DNA from: Leucobacter sp. cx-328
GTDB taxonomy: Bacteria > Actinomycetota > Actinomycetes > Actinomycetales > Microbacteriaceae
Length of the DNA: 64,000 nt
NCBI RefSeq assembly: GCF_014530035.1
Contig: NZ_JACVMX010000010.1
Span: 1-64,000 of the forward strand
Direction: 5' to 3'
Both the position numbers and the translations under genes were made by a program. Positions 16,722 to 24,702 of this stretch are shown piece by piece. The notes beneath the pieces were generated by a model, which was given only the letters and a program-made list of their open reading frames with translations, was not told the DNA's origin and made no database searches. Within the stretch, counting starts at the first letter, position 1. Each line of letters starts with the position of its first letter.

Positions 16722-17207
16722 CTACGCCGAAGCGCCGGGAAGCGCCGCCGGCTGCATGTCGTAGGTGTCGAAGGGCACGCGCGCCGCAAGGCTGTCGTAG
16801 AGACGCTTGGCGGTGGCGTTGTCTTCGGCGGTGATCCAGCGGACGAGGGCTGCGCCTTCGCGACGGGCGATCCGCGCCAATTCATCGAGGATCTGCGTTG
16901 CCGCACCCTTGCCGCGTGCGGCGGGCGAGGTGAACAGGTCGTCGAGGAACAGCGCAGTCACGCCATCGAGCGGGCGCGCGAAGGTGCGGAAGTGGCCGAG
17001 GCCGACGAGTTCGCCGTCGAGTTCGGCGACGAGTCCGCGGACTTCATGTGCGGGGTCTTCCAGCCAACCCCACACCGTCTCATAGACCTCTGGGTTGTGC
17101 TCCTTCTTGTAGAAGTCGCGGTAGCCGCGGTACAGCGCGGCCCAGCCAGCCTGATCGGCAGCAGTGACCGGGCGGATGATGAGGGTAGATGCGGTCGACT
17201 CGCTCAT
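16722..17207 (-). CDS. GNAT family N-acetyltransferase
   Basis: 161 residues. The acetyl-CoA-binding motif A is visible as LFTSPAARGKGAATQILDEL (about 90-110), followed by the C-terminal strand region (AEDNATAKRLYDSL). It transfers an acetyl group to an amine that cannot be predicted. The start overlaps the stop of the upstream cupin gene by 4 nt, so the two are co-translated. Confidence 0.88.
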   Translation of the reverse strand: MSESTASTLIIRPVTAADQAGWAALYRGYRDFYKKEHNPEVYETVWGWLEDPAHEVRGLVAELDGELVGLGHFRTFARPLDGVTALFLDDLFTSPAARGKGAATQILDELARIARREGAALVRWITAEDNATAKRLYDSLAARVPFDTYDMQPAALPGASA

Positions 17208-17500
17208 GCCAAGCGCTCAACTTCGACGAACACGACTGTGGTGTCGGTGCTGCGGTTCTCGATGCGGTGCTCGGCGCCAGCTGCGCGGGTGTAGCTCTGG
17301 CCCGAAACGAGATTCGCGACGATCTCGGTGCCGTCAGAGTTGAGCACGTGCATGGTGCCGGTCATCATCGGAACGACAACGTAGTCGTAGTGGTGCGGGT
17401 GCATGGGGATCGCGCCGCCGGGCTCGATAACCCACTCGGTCGCGCGCAGCACCTCGGTCTCGAGCTGAACGGTGCCGGTGGAGCCTGAATTTTGCGTCAT
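17204..17500 (-). CDS. Small cupin-domain protein
   Basis: 98 residues forming a single cupin barrel. Motif 1 is visible as PMHPHHYDYVVVPMMTG (His residues that could bind a metal) and motif 2 as AGAEHRIENRS. The start has an AAGGACA ribosome-binding site. It is the first gene of a two-gene operon with the GNAT acetyltransferase. Cupins of this size may be enzymes or binding proteins; no substrate is apparent. Confidence 0.82.
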   Translation of the reverse strand: MTQNSGSTGTVQLETEVLRATEWVIEPGGAIPMHPHHYDYVVVPMMTGTMHVLNSDGTEIVANLVSGQSYTRAAGAEHRIENRSTDTTVVFVEVERLA

Positions 17501-17749
17501 TGAAATGTCCTTCTGCGTTGAAAGTTTTGGGCTGCCGCCAGCGTATCCCGCGGATCACGCGCGAGCGATAGGCGTTTTGGACGATTTTCACGATGATTTT
17601 GTCCATTCCGTCGCGTGTTTTGCGTAACGCCGTGTGCGTTACCAATTTGTTCGCGATGCTTCTGCCACAAATTGCCTGAACTGGTACAGAATGGGAACAA
17701 CTGCGGGCCCCAACCGTGAGGCCTGCAAAGCATTCAAGAGGAGAAACCC

Positions 17750-18349
17750 TTGACTCAGAACCAGCTTCCGTTTGCTGCAAAGGCAACCGACGCGACCCGC
17801 ATCATGTTTGGTGTTGGCGGTCTGGTTGCGGCTGTGCTCGGCCTGCTCATCCTGATCTTCCCGGGTAAGTCGGCAAGCTTCACCGTCAGCGTTGTCGCGG
17901 CAATCGTAGCCGCATACGCGTTCGTCGCTGGTGTTGTCTACCTCGGCGGTGCAATCTTCAGCCGCACCAAGGGTGGTTGGGCACGCACCGGGCACATTCT
18001 GCTCGGCCTGCTCTACATCATTGGCGGCATCGTCATGGCCGTGAACCTCAACACCACCGGCGCAGTGCTCGCACTCTTCCTGTCGATCACGATCGGTGTG
18101 CTGTGGCTCATGGAGGGCATCATCGCGCTCACCATGCTGAGCAAGATTGAGGGCAAGAAGCTCTGGACGATCATCTACTCGATCATCAGCATCCTCGCTG
18201 GCCTCACCCTGATCCTGTCGCCCCTCATGGGCGCAATCACCCTCTGGTGGCTCATCGGTATCTCGATGCTCGTGCTCGGCATCATGCAGATCATCCGCGC
18301 ATTCACCATCAAGACTCCTGCCGACGCAGTCGAGCAGCTGATGCGCTAA
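17750..18349 (+). CDS. DUF308/HdeD-family membrane protein
   Basis: 199 residues with six predicted membrane helices in three pairs (about 19-40, 44-68, 78-97, 102-124, 136-156, 160-182), the HdeD/DUF308 arrangement. In enterobacteria HdeD is linked to acid resistance; no function is shown in actinobacteria. It starts with TTG 17750 after a strong AAGAGGAGAAA ribosome-binding site, which settles the start. It is monocistronic, with a strong terminator after it. Confidence 0.82.
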   Translation: MTQNQLPFAAKATDATRIMFGVGGLVAAVLGLLILIFPGKSASFTVSVVAAIVAAYAFVAGVVYLGGAIFSRTKGGWARTGHILLGLLYIIGGIVMAVNLNTTGAVLALFLSITIGVLWLMEGIIALTMLSKIEGKKLWTIIYSIISILAGLTLILSPLMGAITLWWLIGISMLVLGIMQIIRAFTIKTPADAVEQLMR

Positions 18350-18364
18350 TACCGCTGAACAACG

Positions 18365-18409
18365 GCGAACGGGCCGGGCAAGGGAGCAATTCCTGCCCGG
18401 CCCGTTCGC
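18365..18409. terminator. Strong bidirectional terminator
   Basis: A perfect 16-bp stem (GCGAACGGGCCGGGCA at 18365-18380 with TGCCCGGCCCGTTCGC at 18394-18409). It lies between the convergent DUF308 and SseB-domain genes. There is no T tract on the plus strand. Confidence 0.8.
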
Positions 18410-18434
18410 GTTGGTGCGTGGGGCGCGGATCCGC

Positions 18435-19046
18435 CTACTTCATCGCCTCAAGCGATTCGGCCGTGATCTCCTCGTCGCTGTGCGCGAGGGTGATGTACTT
18501 GCGCAGCAGCACGAGCGACGCCGAGGACTTATCGAACTCGGCCGCAACGAAGCGGTCAGAGTGGATGAGACCGAGCGCATCGCGTGCGGGGAGCACGGCG
18601 CCCTTGACCTCGCTGCGCTTGTGCTCTGGCGTGAGCGCGCGGAGCTCGGCGAGCGACGTGAAGAGCGGGAGCACCAGCTGACCGCGAGTGGAGCGGATCG
18701 TGCGCACGCGAGGTCCGCGGCGCTTGCCGCCGGTGCCGCTCACGTCTGCGACAAGGTATCCCTCGCGGAACGAGTTCAGCAGCGCCGCAAGGTGCTCGTA
18801 GTCGGGGGTCGCGTGGAACGCCGTGAGCGCCTCGCGGGCCGCGGTGTTCTCGTAGTCTTTGTGGACCTCGGCCGGGATCTCCGGCTCTTCGGGGGCGCCG
18901 TCGGTTGCCTCGGTGTCGGCCTCAGCGTCAGCCTCGATGACGGTCGTCTCGACCGCGTCCGCCTGCTCCTCGACGGGTGTCTCAGCGGCTGCCGCGACGG
19001 GAGTCTCGTCCTGGGGCTGGTCCTGCGCCTGATCCTGTGATGCCAT
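18435..19046 (-). CDS. SseB-domain protein
   Basis: 203 residues. A long acidic, Ala/Glu/Asp-rich, probably disordered N-terminus (about 1-65) precedes an SseB-like domain, recognisable by QLVLPLFTSLAELRAL and by the preceding RR-rich GTGGKRRGPRVRTI segment. SseB N-terminal domains recur in actinobacteria without a firm function. TAGGCT lies 6 nt before ATG 19046, indicating a leaderless message. It is separate from the bio genes by 29 nt on the same strand. Confidence 0.75.
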   Translation of the reverse strand: MASQDQAQDQPQDETPVAAAAETPVEEQADAVETTVIEADAEADTEATDGAPEEPEIPAEVHKDYENTAAREALTAFHATPDYEHLAALLNSFREGYLVADVSGTGGKRRGPRVRTIRSTRGQLVLPLFTSLAELRALTPEHKRSEVKGAVLPARDALGLIHSDRFVAAEFDKSSASLVLLRKYITLAHSDEEITAESLEAMK

Positions 19047-19075
19047 GCGTCTAGCCTACGCGCCCGCTGCTGCGA

Positions 19076-19696
19076 TCACGCTCGATCCGCCTCATCGAGC
19101 CCGCGCGCAGCGAGCGCCTCGCCCGTGCGCTCCGCCTGTGCCACCGCGCGCAGTACGAACGGGACGAGCCTGGCCCGAGGGCTGCGCTCTAGGCCGCGTG
19201 CCCTGGCGGCATCGGCAGTCTCGCGACCAACCTCCAACATGGACGGAATGGCGCGGATCGCAAGCGAAAACGTGAGCGCCACCCGGTCCGGGCGCACGCC
19301 AAAGATCCGCAAAGGCCCGAGCGCCCAGGTGAGGGTCTCGAGCATGTCGGCCGCCGACGTGCTCGCCGTAAGCGCGCTCGCCGCAAGGATCAGCGCGAAG
19401 AGCCCGCCGACCACGTCGAAGGCGTGCTGCCAGTCGCTCTGCCAGAGCTGGAACGCGAACAGCAGCACCGCCACGATCGCGAAGCCGCGCGCGACGCGCA
19501 GCAGCCCGCGGCCACGCAGGCCAGCGAGCAGCGCGAGGGCGATGCCGAGCGCGAGGGCGATCGCGGTCGGGATGACCCCCGAAGTCGCGATGACCGCGAC
19601 GGAGAAGCCGATGAGGCCGAGGAGTTTCGCGCCGGGGCGCAGGCGGTGCAGGGGCCCGCCACCGGGGATGTACGCCCCCAGAACCGCGGTGCTCAC
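19076..19696 (-). CDS. bioN: Biotin ECF transporter, transmembrane coupling subunit BioN (EcfT)
   Basis: 206 residues. The membrane core (about 25-125) is followed by the cytoplasmic coupling helices with two Ala-Arg-Gly signatures typical of EcfT (ARARGLER and LAARGLDE), which dock in the ATPase grooves. It overlaps the upstream ATPase gene by 4 nt. The order bioY-bioM-bioN on the minus strand identifies the substrate as biotin. Confidence 0.9.
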   Translation of the reverse strand: MSTAVLGAYIPGGGPLHRLRPGAKLLGLIGFSVAVIATSGVIPTAIALALGIALALLAGLRGRGLLRVARGFAIVAVLLFAFQLWQSDWQHAFDVVGGLFALILAASALTASTSAADMLETLTWALGPLRIFGVRPDRVALTFSLAIRAIPSMLEVGRETADAARARGLERSPRARLVPFVLRAVAQAERTGEALAARGLDEADRA

Positions 19697-20391
19697 CCTG
19701 CCAGCTCCCGGTAGTGCGCGATCGCTTCGGTAGGGGGGCCGTCGAAGGCGATCCGCCCATCGTGCACGACCAGGGTGCGCTCGGCGCGGGCGGCGAGCTC
19801 GAGGTTGTGGGTGACGATGACGGTCTGCTGGGGGAGCGAGCAGAGTAGGTCACCGATCATGCGGGTGTTGCGCAGGTCGAGGAGGGTGGTTGGTTCATCC
19901 GCGACCAGTACCGCGGGGTCGGTCGCGAGGACCGATGCGAGGGCGACGAGCTGGCGCTGGCCGCCGGAAAGCTGGTGGACGCTGCGGTCTGCGAGATCCG
20001 CGAGCCCGAAACGGTCGAGAACGGTGCGGGCCGCAGCGAGCCGATCCGCCTTCTGCTTGTGCTCGCGGCGCAGCGACAGCGCGATGTCCTCGATGACCGT
20101 GGGCATGATGAGCTGGGCTGCGGGATCGGTGAACGAGAACCCGACCGTGCGACGGACGGCGGATCCCTTGCGAGCCGTATCCAGCCAAGCGTTGCTCACA
20201 GGATCGAGCACGAGGACACGGCCGGTATCAGGGACAACGAGGCCGTTCATCATGCGCGCGAGCGTCGATTTGCCCGAGCCATTCAGGCCAATGATCGAAA
20301 TGAGCGACTCCGAAAGTCGCAGGCTGACGGGTTCGAGGATGATCCCCGACCCGTCAGGCCTGCGGACTTCAGCGTTCTCGAAAACAATCAC
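19693..20391 (-). CDS. bioM: Biotin ECF transporter, ATPase BioM
   Basis: 232 residues. Walker A is GLNGSGKST, the signature is LSGGQRQL, Walker B is VLVADEPTTLLDL, and the switch His is in VIVTHNLEL. It powers uptake together with BioN and BioY. It starts with GTG, 4 nt after the bioY stop, so it is translationally coupled. All motifs are intact. Confidence 0.92.
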   Translation of the reverse strand: MIVFENAEVRRPDGSGIILEPVSLRLSESLISIIGLNGSGKSTLARMMNGLVVPDTGRVLVLDPVSNAWLDTARKGSAVRRTVGFSFTDPAAQLIMPTVIEDIALSLRREHKQKADRLAAARTVLDRFGLADLADRSVHQLSGGQRQLVALASVLATDPAVLVADEPTTLLDLRNTRMIGDLLCSLPQQTVIVTHNLELAARAERTLVVHDGRIAFDGPPTEAIAHYRELAG

Positions 20392-20395
20392 CGAA

Positions 20396-21076
20396 TTAGG
20401 CTACCGGCTGAGCCTTGCGGCGGACCGGCAGGATCTGCGGGAACGCGCGATGCACGGCGGTTGCCACAATCGCGACCAGGATGTTCTTAATCACATCGCC
20501 AGGCCAGAACACGAGGTCGGCCATGAACGCCTGCTGGAGCGTGAGATCGAGCACCTTCGACATGCCCAGAATGCCGAGCGGGTGAATGAACACGAAGCTG
20601 CTCGCAAGGCCGGCGACGAAGATGAGCGGCAGGCTCGCGGCGATCTTTGCGCGCGGCAGGCGCTCGACGATGAAGCCTGCGAGCAGGGCGGTGAAGGGGA
20701 AGGCGATGAGGTAGCCAACCGAGGGGCCGGCGAAGACTGCGGGGCCGGCTGATCCGCCGGAAAAGACCGGGATACCAATCGTGCCGAGCGCGAGGTAGAG
20801 GAGGACCGCGAGGAAGCCGCGGCGTGCGCCGAGCACGGCACCAGCGAGGATGACGCCGAACGTCTGCAGCGTGATCGGCACCGGGCCAACGTTGAGCGCG
20901 GGCAGCAGCGCGCATGCCGCGATCACGGCCGCGAACGTCGCAATCAGCGCGATGTCGGTGCCGGGCTTGCTCCGCTTGGTGGCCGAGCGCTTGGTGGCCT
21001 TGCAGGCTTCGTTATTGGCGGATCCCTGCTCCTGCTTCGGCAGTTCTGGGATCTGAGTGGCCTCTGCAGGCGTCAT
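20396..21076 (-). CDS. bioY: Biotin transporter substrate-binding membrane subunit BioY
   Basis: 226 residues. After a polar, lysine-rich N-terminal tail of about 38 residues, longer than usual, six membrane helices follow. They carry the BioY hallmarks PVPITLQTFGVILAGAVLGARRG and SGGSAGPAVFAGPSVGYLIAFP. ATG 21076 is set by a GAAGGAAA ribosome-binding site; in-frame codons upstream run into the regulatory region. It is the first gene of bioYMN, divergent from a TetR gene, with the operator between them. Confidence 0.93.
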   Translation of the reverse strand: MTPAEATQIPELPKQEQGSANNEACKATKRSATKRSKPGTDIALIATFAAVIAACALLPALNVGPVPITLQTFGVILAGAVLGARRGFLAVLLYLALGTIGIPVFSGGSAGPAVFAGPSVGYLIAFPFTALLAGFIVERLPRAKIAASLPLIFVAGLASSFVFIHPLGILGMSKVLDLTLQQAFMADLVFWPGDVIKNILVAIVATAVHRAFPQILPVRRKAQPVA

Positions 21077-21142
21077 GGTATTTCCTTCGGTCTTGCATGG
21101 TGATCGTAGCTTGGCGAGCTGAGTGCGCTCGCCGCCGCGATG

Positions 21143-21178
21143 AACCTGAACAGTGTTCTGGTGAACAGTGTTCAGGTT
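21143..21178. promoter_or_regulatory. Double BioQ-type operator between bioY and its TetR regulator
   Basis: Two TGAAC-AGT-GTTC sites (21147-21158 and 21162-21173) lie inside a larger palindrome bounded by AACCTGAACA (21143-21152) and TGTTCAGGTT (21169-21178). The actinobacterial biotin repressor BioQ binds TGAAC-N3-GTT-type sites in Corynebacterium. The site lies between the two divergent starts and just upstream of the TetR -10 TAAGAT (21184-21189), so it can repress both genes. Confidence 0.8.
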
Positions 21179-21195
21179 AGTCATAAGATGGTGCC

Positions 21196-21789
21196 ATGCG
21201 CAACAGCCGTGCCGACGTCGTAGCCGCTGCGCTGCGCGTACTCGACGAGCACGGCCTCGAAAACTGCTCGATGCGCCGGGTCGCATCTGAGATCGGGGTG
21301 CAGGTCAGCGCGCTCTACCATCACGTGCCGAACAAGCAGTCGCTGCTTGCCCTGATGGCTGACGAAATCGTCGCCGGAGTGCTCCACTCAGCAACCGTGC
21401 GTGCGGCGGCGGGAAGCGATCCGCTCCCCATGGCGCGTGCCATCTGCCTTGCCCTGCGCGATGCGCTGCTGGCTGTGCGCGACGGCGCTGATGTCGTCGC
21501 GACCGCTAGCGCGTTCCACACTGGGACCATCGCGATCGAGCAGCGCCTCACCGAGCTCGTCGGCCCCGACGGTGCCCGGACCCTGCTGCTGTTCTCGTTC
21601 GGTCATGCACAGTCGACCCAGACCTACCTGCAGGCGGCCGAGTTCGGCGCACTCATTGCGGGGGCTGGTGCCGCTGGCTCGCTCGAGGCCGACCCTGCCG
21701 GTCCCGCTAGCGGGCGCGGATCCGTCGCAGAGTCCTTCGCCCGTGGCATCGACATTATCCTCACGGGCATCGGCGCGGAGCGCTCCTAA
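21196..21789 (+). CDS. bioQ: TetR-family repressor, probable BioQ
   Basis: 197 residues. The N-terminal helix-turn-helix (about 25-46: MRRVASEIGVQVSALYHHVPNKQSLL) is of TetR type, followed by an all-helical ligand or dimer domain. It is divergent from bioYMN with BioQ-type operators between, so control of biotin uptake is the natural reading. BioQ normally does not sense biotin directly. TAAGAT lies 6 nt before ATG 21196, a leaderless start. Confidence 0.8.
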   Translation: MRNSRADVVAAALRVLDEHGLENCSMRRVASEIGVQVSALYHHVPNKQSLLALMADEIVAGVLHSATVRAAAGSDPLPMARAICLALRDALLAVRDGADVVATASAFHTGTIAIEQRLTELVGPDGARTLLLFSFGHAQSTQTYLQAAEFGALIAGAGAAGSLEADPAGPASGRGSVAESFARGIDIILTGIGAERS

Positions 21790-22188
21790 GCTCTCGCCTC
21801 CCAGCCCTCGTCTTAAAAAACGACCGTCGTTAAGACGAATCTGCAGATTTTCATGCTGATGACGGTCGATTTGCAGACCCAGGCAAGACGCCCGCCGAGC
21901 CTCTCGCTCTGTGACGCCACAGCTCACTGAATCCCAGCCCAAACATGCCACAGGCAAGGGCGGACGCAAGGCCGCCCGCGGCAGCCCAACAGGCAGCACA
22001 GGGCCATTCCTCAGGCATGCCCCAAAGCAGCTCACTTGAGCCAAAACCACTGAGCCACGGTCAGAAATCGCAACCTCGGTAAGACCAAATCAGCGATTTT
22101 GGGCATACCGAAGCGCGATCCCATACCGAAGCGAAACAAAACTCTCAGCAGAGATAGAAAAGGAAGCCGCGCAGCGGCCGCCCCGCGC
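21790..22188. other. Gene-free region with palindromic elements
   Basis: About 400 nt between the convergent bioQ and nucS genes. No gene is seen. It contains a compound palindrome at 21809-21877 (CGTCTTAA/TTAAGACG; GACCGTC/GACGGTC; CTGCAGAT/ATTTGCAG, one mismatch) and, at 22074-22137, one copy of a 64-nt palindromic repeat whose second copy is at 28541-28604. Either could serve as a terminator; no classical T-tract terminator is visible. Confidence 0.6.
22074..22137. repeat. 64-nt palindromic repeat, copy 1
   Basis: Begins CCTCGGTAAGACC and contains CATACCGAAGCGCGAT followed by a second CATACCGAAGCG. Ungapped comparison with 28541-28604 gives about 46 identical of 64 positions. The first 13 bases and the two TACCGA/TACTGA blocks are the most conserved. 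CGGTA near the start and TACCG near 22107 form the inverted arms. Confidence 0.65.
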
Positions 22189-22881
22189 TTAGAACAGCGC
22201 GTTCACGTCTTCCTGCCCGCGCATCGCCTCGTAGTCGAGCACGACGCAGCGAATGCCGCGGTCCTCGGCGAGCGTGCGCGCCTGAGGCTTGATTTCCTGC
22301 GCCGCGAAGACGCCCTGCACGGGCCGCAGGTTCGGGTCGCGGTTCATGAGCTCGAGGTAGCGGGTGAGCTGTTCGACGCCGTCGATCTCGCCACGGCGCT
22401 TGATCTCGACAGCGACTGATGCGCCCTCGCCATCACGAGCGAGGATGTCGACGGGGCCGATCGCGGTCATGTACTCGCGGCGCACGAGGGTGTGGCCGTC
22501 GCCGAGCAGGTCGATCTGGCTCGCGAGGAGTTCCTGCAGGTGTGCCTCGACGCCGTTCTTGATGAGGCCGGGGTCGATACCGAGGTCATGCGACGAGTCG
22601 TGGATCATCTCGTAGATCGAGACGATGAGCTTGTCAGCGGTTTTCTTGTGGGTGACCTGCCACTGCTCGATCACGCCGACCTCGCGTACGCCTTCGTCGA
22701 GTTCGAGGGTCTGCATGGAGCAGGGAGGGCTCATCCAGTTGAGGGGTTTGTAGGATCCGCCGTCCGAGTGAACGAGGATACTTCCGTCACCCTTCAGCAT
22801 GAGCACGCGCTTAGCGCGGGGGAGATGCGCGGACAGTCGTCCCGCATAATCAACAGAACAATCAGCTACCACGATTCGCAC
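22189..22881 (-). CDS. nucS: Mismatch-specific endonuclease NucS/EndoMS
   Basis: 230 residues, the family's normal length. It cuts both strands at mismatches, the core of the MutS/MutL-independent repair pathway of most actinobacteria. An N-terminal dimerisation domain ([20 protein letters not shown] onward) is followed by a RecB-like nuclease domain. Its active-site residues are visible in GPVDILARD (Asp) and VAVEIKRRG (Glu-x-Lys), with [10 protein letters not shown] after. It starts with GTG 22881, which has TACACT exactly 6 nt upstream, so it is leaderless. A longer in-frame reading is not supported. Confidence 0.94.
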   Translation of the reverse strand: MRIVVADCSVDYAGRLSAHLPRAKRVLMLKGDGSILVHSDGGSYKPLNWMSPPCSMQTLELDEGVREVGVIEQWQVTHKKTADKLIVSIYEMIHDSSHDLGIDPGLIKNGVEAHLQELLASQIDLLGDGHTLVRREYMTAIGPVDILARDGEGASVAVEIKRRGEIDGVEQLTRYLELMNRDPNLRPVQGVFAAQEIKPQARTLAEDRGIRCVVLDYEAMRGQEDVNALF

Positions 22882-22898
22882 CGAGCCAGTGTAACTGG

Positions 22899-24260
22899 TT
22901 ATGCGCCGAGAACCATCCACCGATCGCTGCGTGCGCGCAATCCGAGTGTGGTTGCGCGCGCGAGCATGAGTACGACCATGAACGCCGCGGTGATTCCGAC
23001 AAGGGCGGCGGATCCCGCAGGCAAGAACACGGTAGCCGCCCAGAGAAAGGGCAGGTAGAAAGCGAGATTCGCGAGGCTGGTCCACGCGAGGTACCTCGCG
23101 TCGCCCGCGCCCATGAGTACGCCGTCGAGCACGAACACGAAGCCGCTGAGTGGCAGCGCGATCGCGAGCGTGATGAGGGACGGCGGCAACAGCTCGCGCA
23201 CGGCGGGGTCGTTCGTGAAGAGTCCGCCGAGTACGGGGCTCACGGCAATGAGCAGCAGGCCAATAACCACGCCGCAGATGACACCCCAGAAGAGGGTGCG
23301 CTTGACGATGAGGCGGGCACGATCCGCGTTCCGTGAGCCGAGTGCGTCACCGACCATCGCTTGGGCTGCGATCGCGAGCGCGTCGAGCGCGAAGGCTGCC
23401 GTCGAGAAGATGGTGAACACGATTTGGTAGGCCGCGGTGGCCTCGGTGCCGTGCTGGGTCGCGGCGAAAACGGTTGCAAGGAGCGCAGCGCGCAGCCCGA
23501 GCGTGCGGATGAATAGCCAACCGCCACTGCGACCCGCGTGACTGAGCCCGTCGCGCTGTGGGAAGAAGCCAGCGCCGTGCTTCCGTGCGTGACGCGAAAT
23601 GACCGCCAGATAGCAGATCACCATGCCCCACTGGGCGACGACGGTGCCCCACGCGCTGCCCGCGACACCGAGTCCGAGACCGTAGATGAACCACCAGTTG
23701 AGCAACGCGTTCACGGCGAAGCCGACGGTCGCGACGACGAGTGGGGTCTTGGTGTCTTGGAGCCCGCGCAGCAGACCAGACGCCGCAAACACGACGAGCA
23801 TCGCGGGGATGCCGAAGCAGGAGACGGAGAGGTAGATCCGCGCATGTTCTGCTGTCTCACCTGAGACGCCGAAGAGCGACACGAGCTGGGGTGACAGGAT
23901 CCACATCACGGCGCCAACGACCGCGCCGAGCGCGAAGGCGAGCCAGAGACCATCGATGCCAGCCTGGACCGCACCCTGCAGGTTACCTGCCCCACGGCGG
24001 CGCGCGACGATCGGGGTTGTCGAGTACGCGAGGAAGATCATGAGACCGACCGCGGTCTGCAGGATCGCGGCCGCAACCGCGAGGCCAGCGAGCGGCGATG
24101 CGCCGAGATGACCCACGAGCGCGGAATCCACAATCAGGAACAACGGTTCCGCAATGAGCGCGCCAAGCGCCGGAATCGCCAGGTGCGCAATGCCGCGATC
24201 AATCGTGCGGCGGGACGGCAGGGGCGGAGGCGGCGTCTGGGACACAGCAGATGCGGACAT
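22899..24260 (-). CDS. MATE-family efflux transporter (DinF-like)
   Basis: 453 residues with twelve predicted membrane helices in two related halves, typical of MATE (NorM/DinF) cation-coupled drug or metabolite exporters. The N-half motif [21 protein letters not shown] is DinF-like. The start is taken at ATG 24260 because TACCCT lies 6 nt upstream (leaderless); 27 further in-frame codons upstream look non-coding. It is on the same strand as nucS, 17 nt before the nucS start. The substrate is unknown. Confidence 0.9.
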   Translation of the reverse strand: MSASAVSQTPPPPLPSRRTIDRGIAHLAIPALGALIAEPLFLIVDSALVGHLGASPLAGLAVAAAILQTAVGLMIFLAYSTTPIVARRRGAGNLQGAVQAGIDGLWLAFALGAVVGAVMWILSPQLVSLFGVSGETAEHARIYLSVSCFGIPAMLVVFAASGLLRGLQDTKTPLVVATVGFAVNALLNWWFIYGLGLGVAGSAWGTVVAQWGMVICYLAVISRHARKHGAGFFPQRDGLSHAGRSGGWLFIRTLGLRAALLATVFAATQHGTEATAAYQIVFTIFSTAAFALDALAIAAQAMVGDALGSRNADRARLIVKRTLFWGVICGVVIGLLLIAVSPVLGGLFTNDPAVRELLPPSLITLAIALPLSGFVFVLDGVLMGAGDARYLAWTSLANLAFYLPFLWAATVFLPAGSAALVGITAAFMVVLMLARATTLGLRARSDRWMVLGA

Positions 24261-24385
24261 GCTTTCAGGGTAGTCGCGAAGCGTGATCCGCCGCCCGATT
24301 GCACCAGAGGGGGTGCGGATCGTGCCCAAACGCGCGAACATGGGTAGTAACCGAATCCAATCAGTGAAGATCTGGAGGAAACGCC

Positions 24386-24574
24386 ATGAGTATGAATGAA
24401 AAGCGTGAGCATGAAGCGCACGTAGGGCATGGGGACGATCACGACTCCGATCCCGCGCACACCCCCGGCGCTGGTTGGGGCGAAGAGGGCGGGGCGTCCC
24501 ACCTTGGGCCCGCGACGAATGTTCCGGCGCTCGACCCTGACGCGTTCACCAACGAAGACGAGACTGACAAGTAG
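24386..24574 (+). CDS. Small acidic His-rich hypothetical protein
   Basis: 62 residues, hydrophilic and probably disordered: His/Asp-rich start (HEAHVGHGDDHDSDPAH), a Gly-rich middle and an acidic end. No family is recognised. Its reality is supported by a strong CTGGAGGAAA ribosome-binding site 5 nt before ATG and by a terminator straight after the stop. The histidines could bind metal, but nothing shows this. Confidence 0.65.
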   Translation: MSMNEKREHEAHVGHGDDHDSDPAHTPGAGWGEEGGASHLGPATNVPALDPDAFTNEDETDK

Positions 24575-24583
24575 TTCACCGTG

Positions 24584-24621
24584 CTGAGCCCACCTCGGCG
24601 CACTGCTGCGGGTGGGCTCAG
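24584..24621 (+). terminator. Terminator after the small acidic protein gene
   Basis: CTGAGCCCACC (24584-24594) pairs with GGTGGGCTCAG (24611-24621), an 11-bp perfect stem with a 16-base loop. Confidence 0.7.
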
Positions 24622-24702
24622 TGCTGGGCGCGCGCTGTGACGCGCTTGCGCCCTCGGCGATCATCTACCGCAATGTCAGTGGTGCTCTGTAGTCTGAAAC
24701 GC

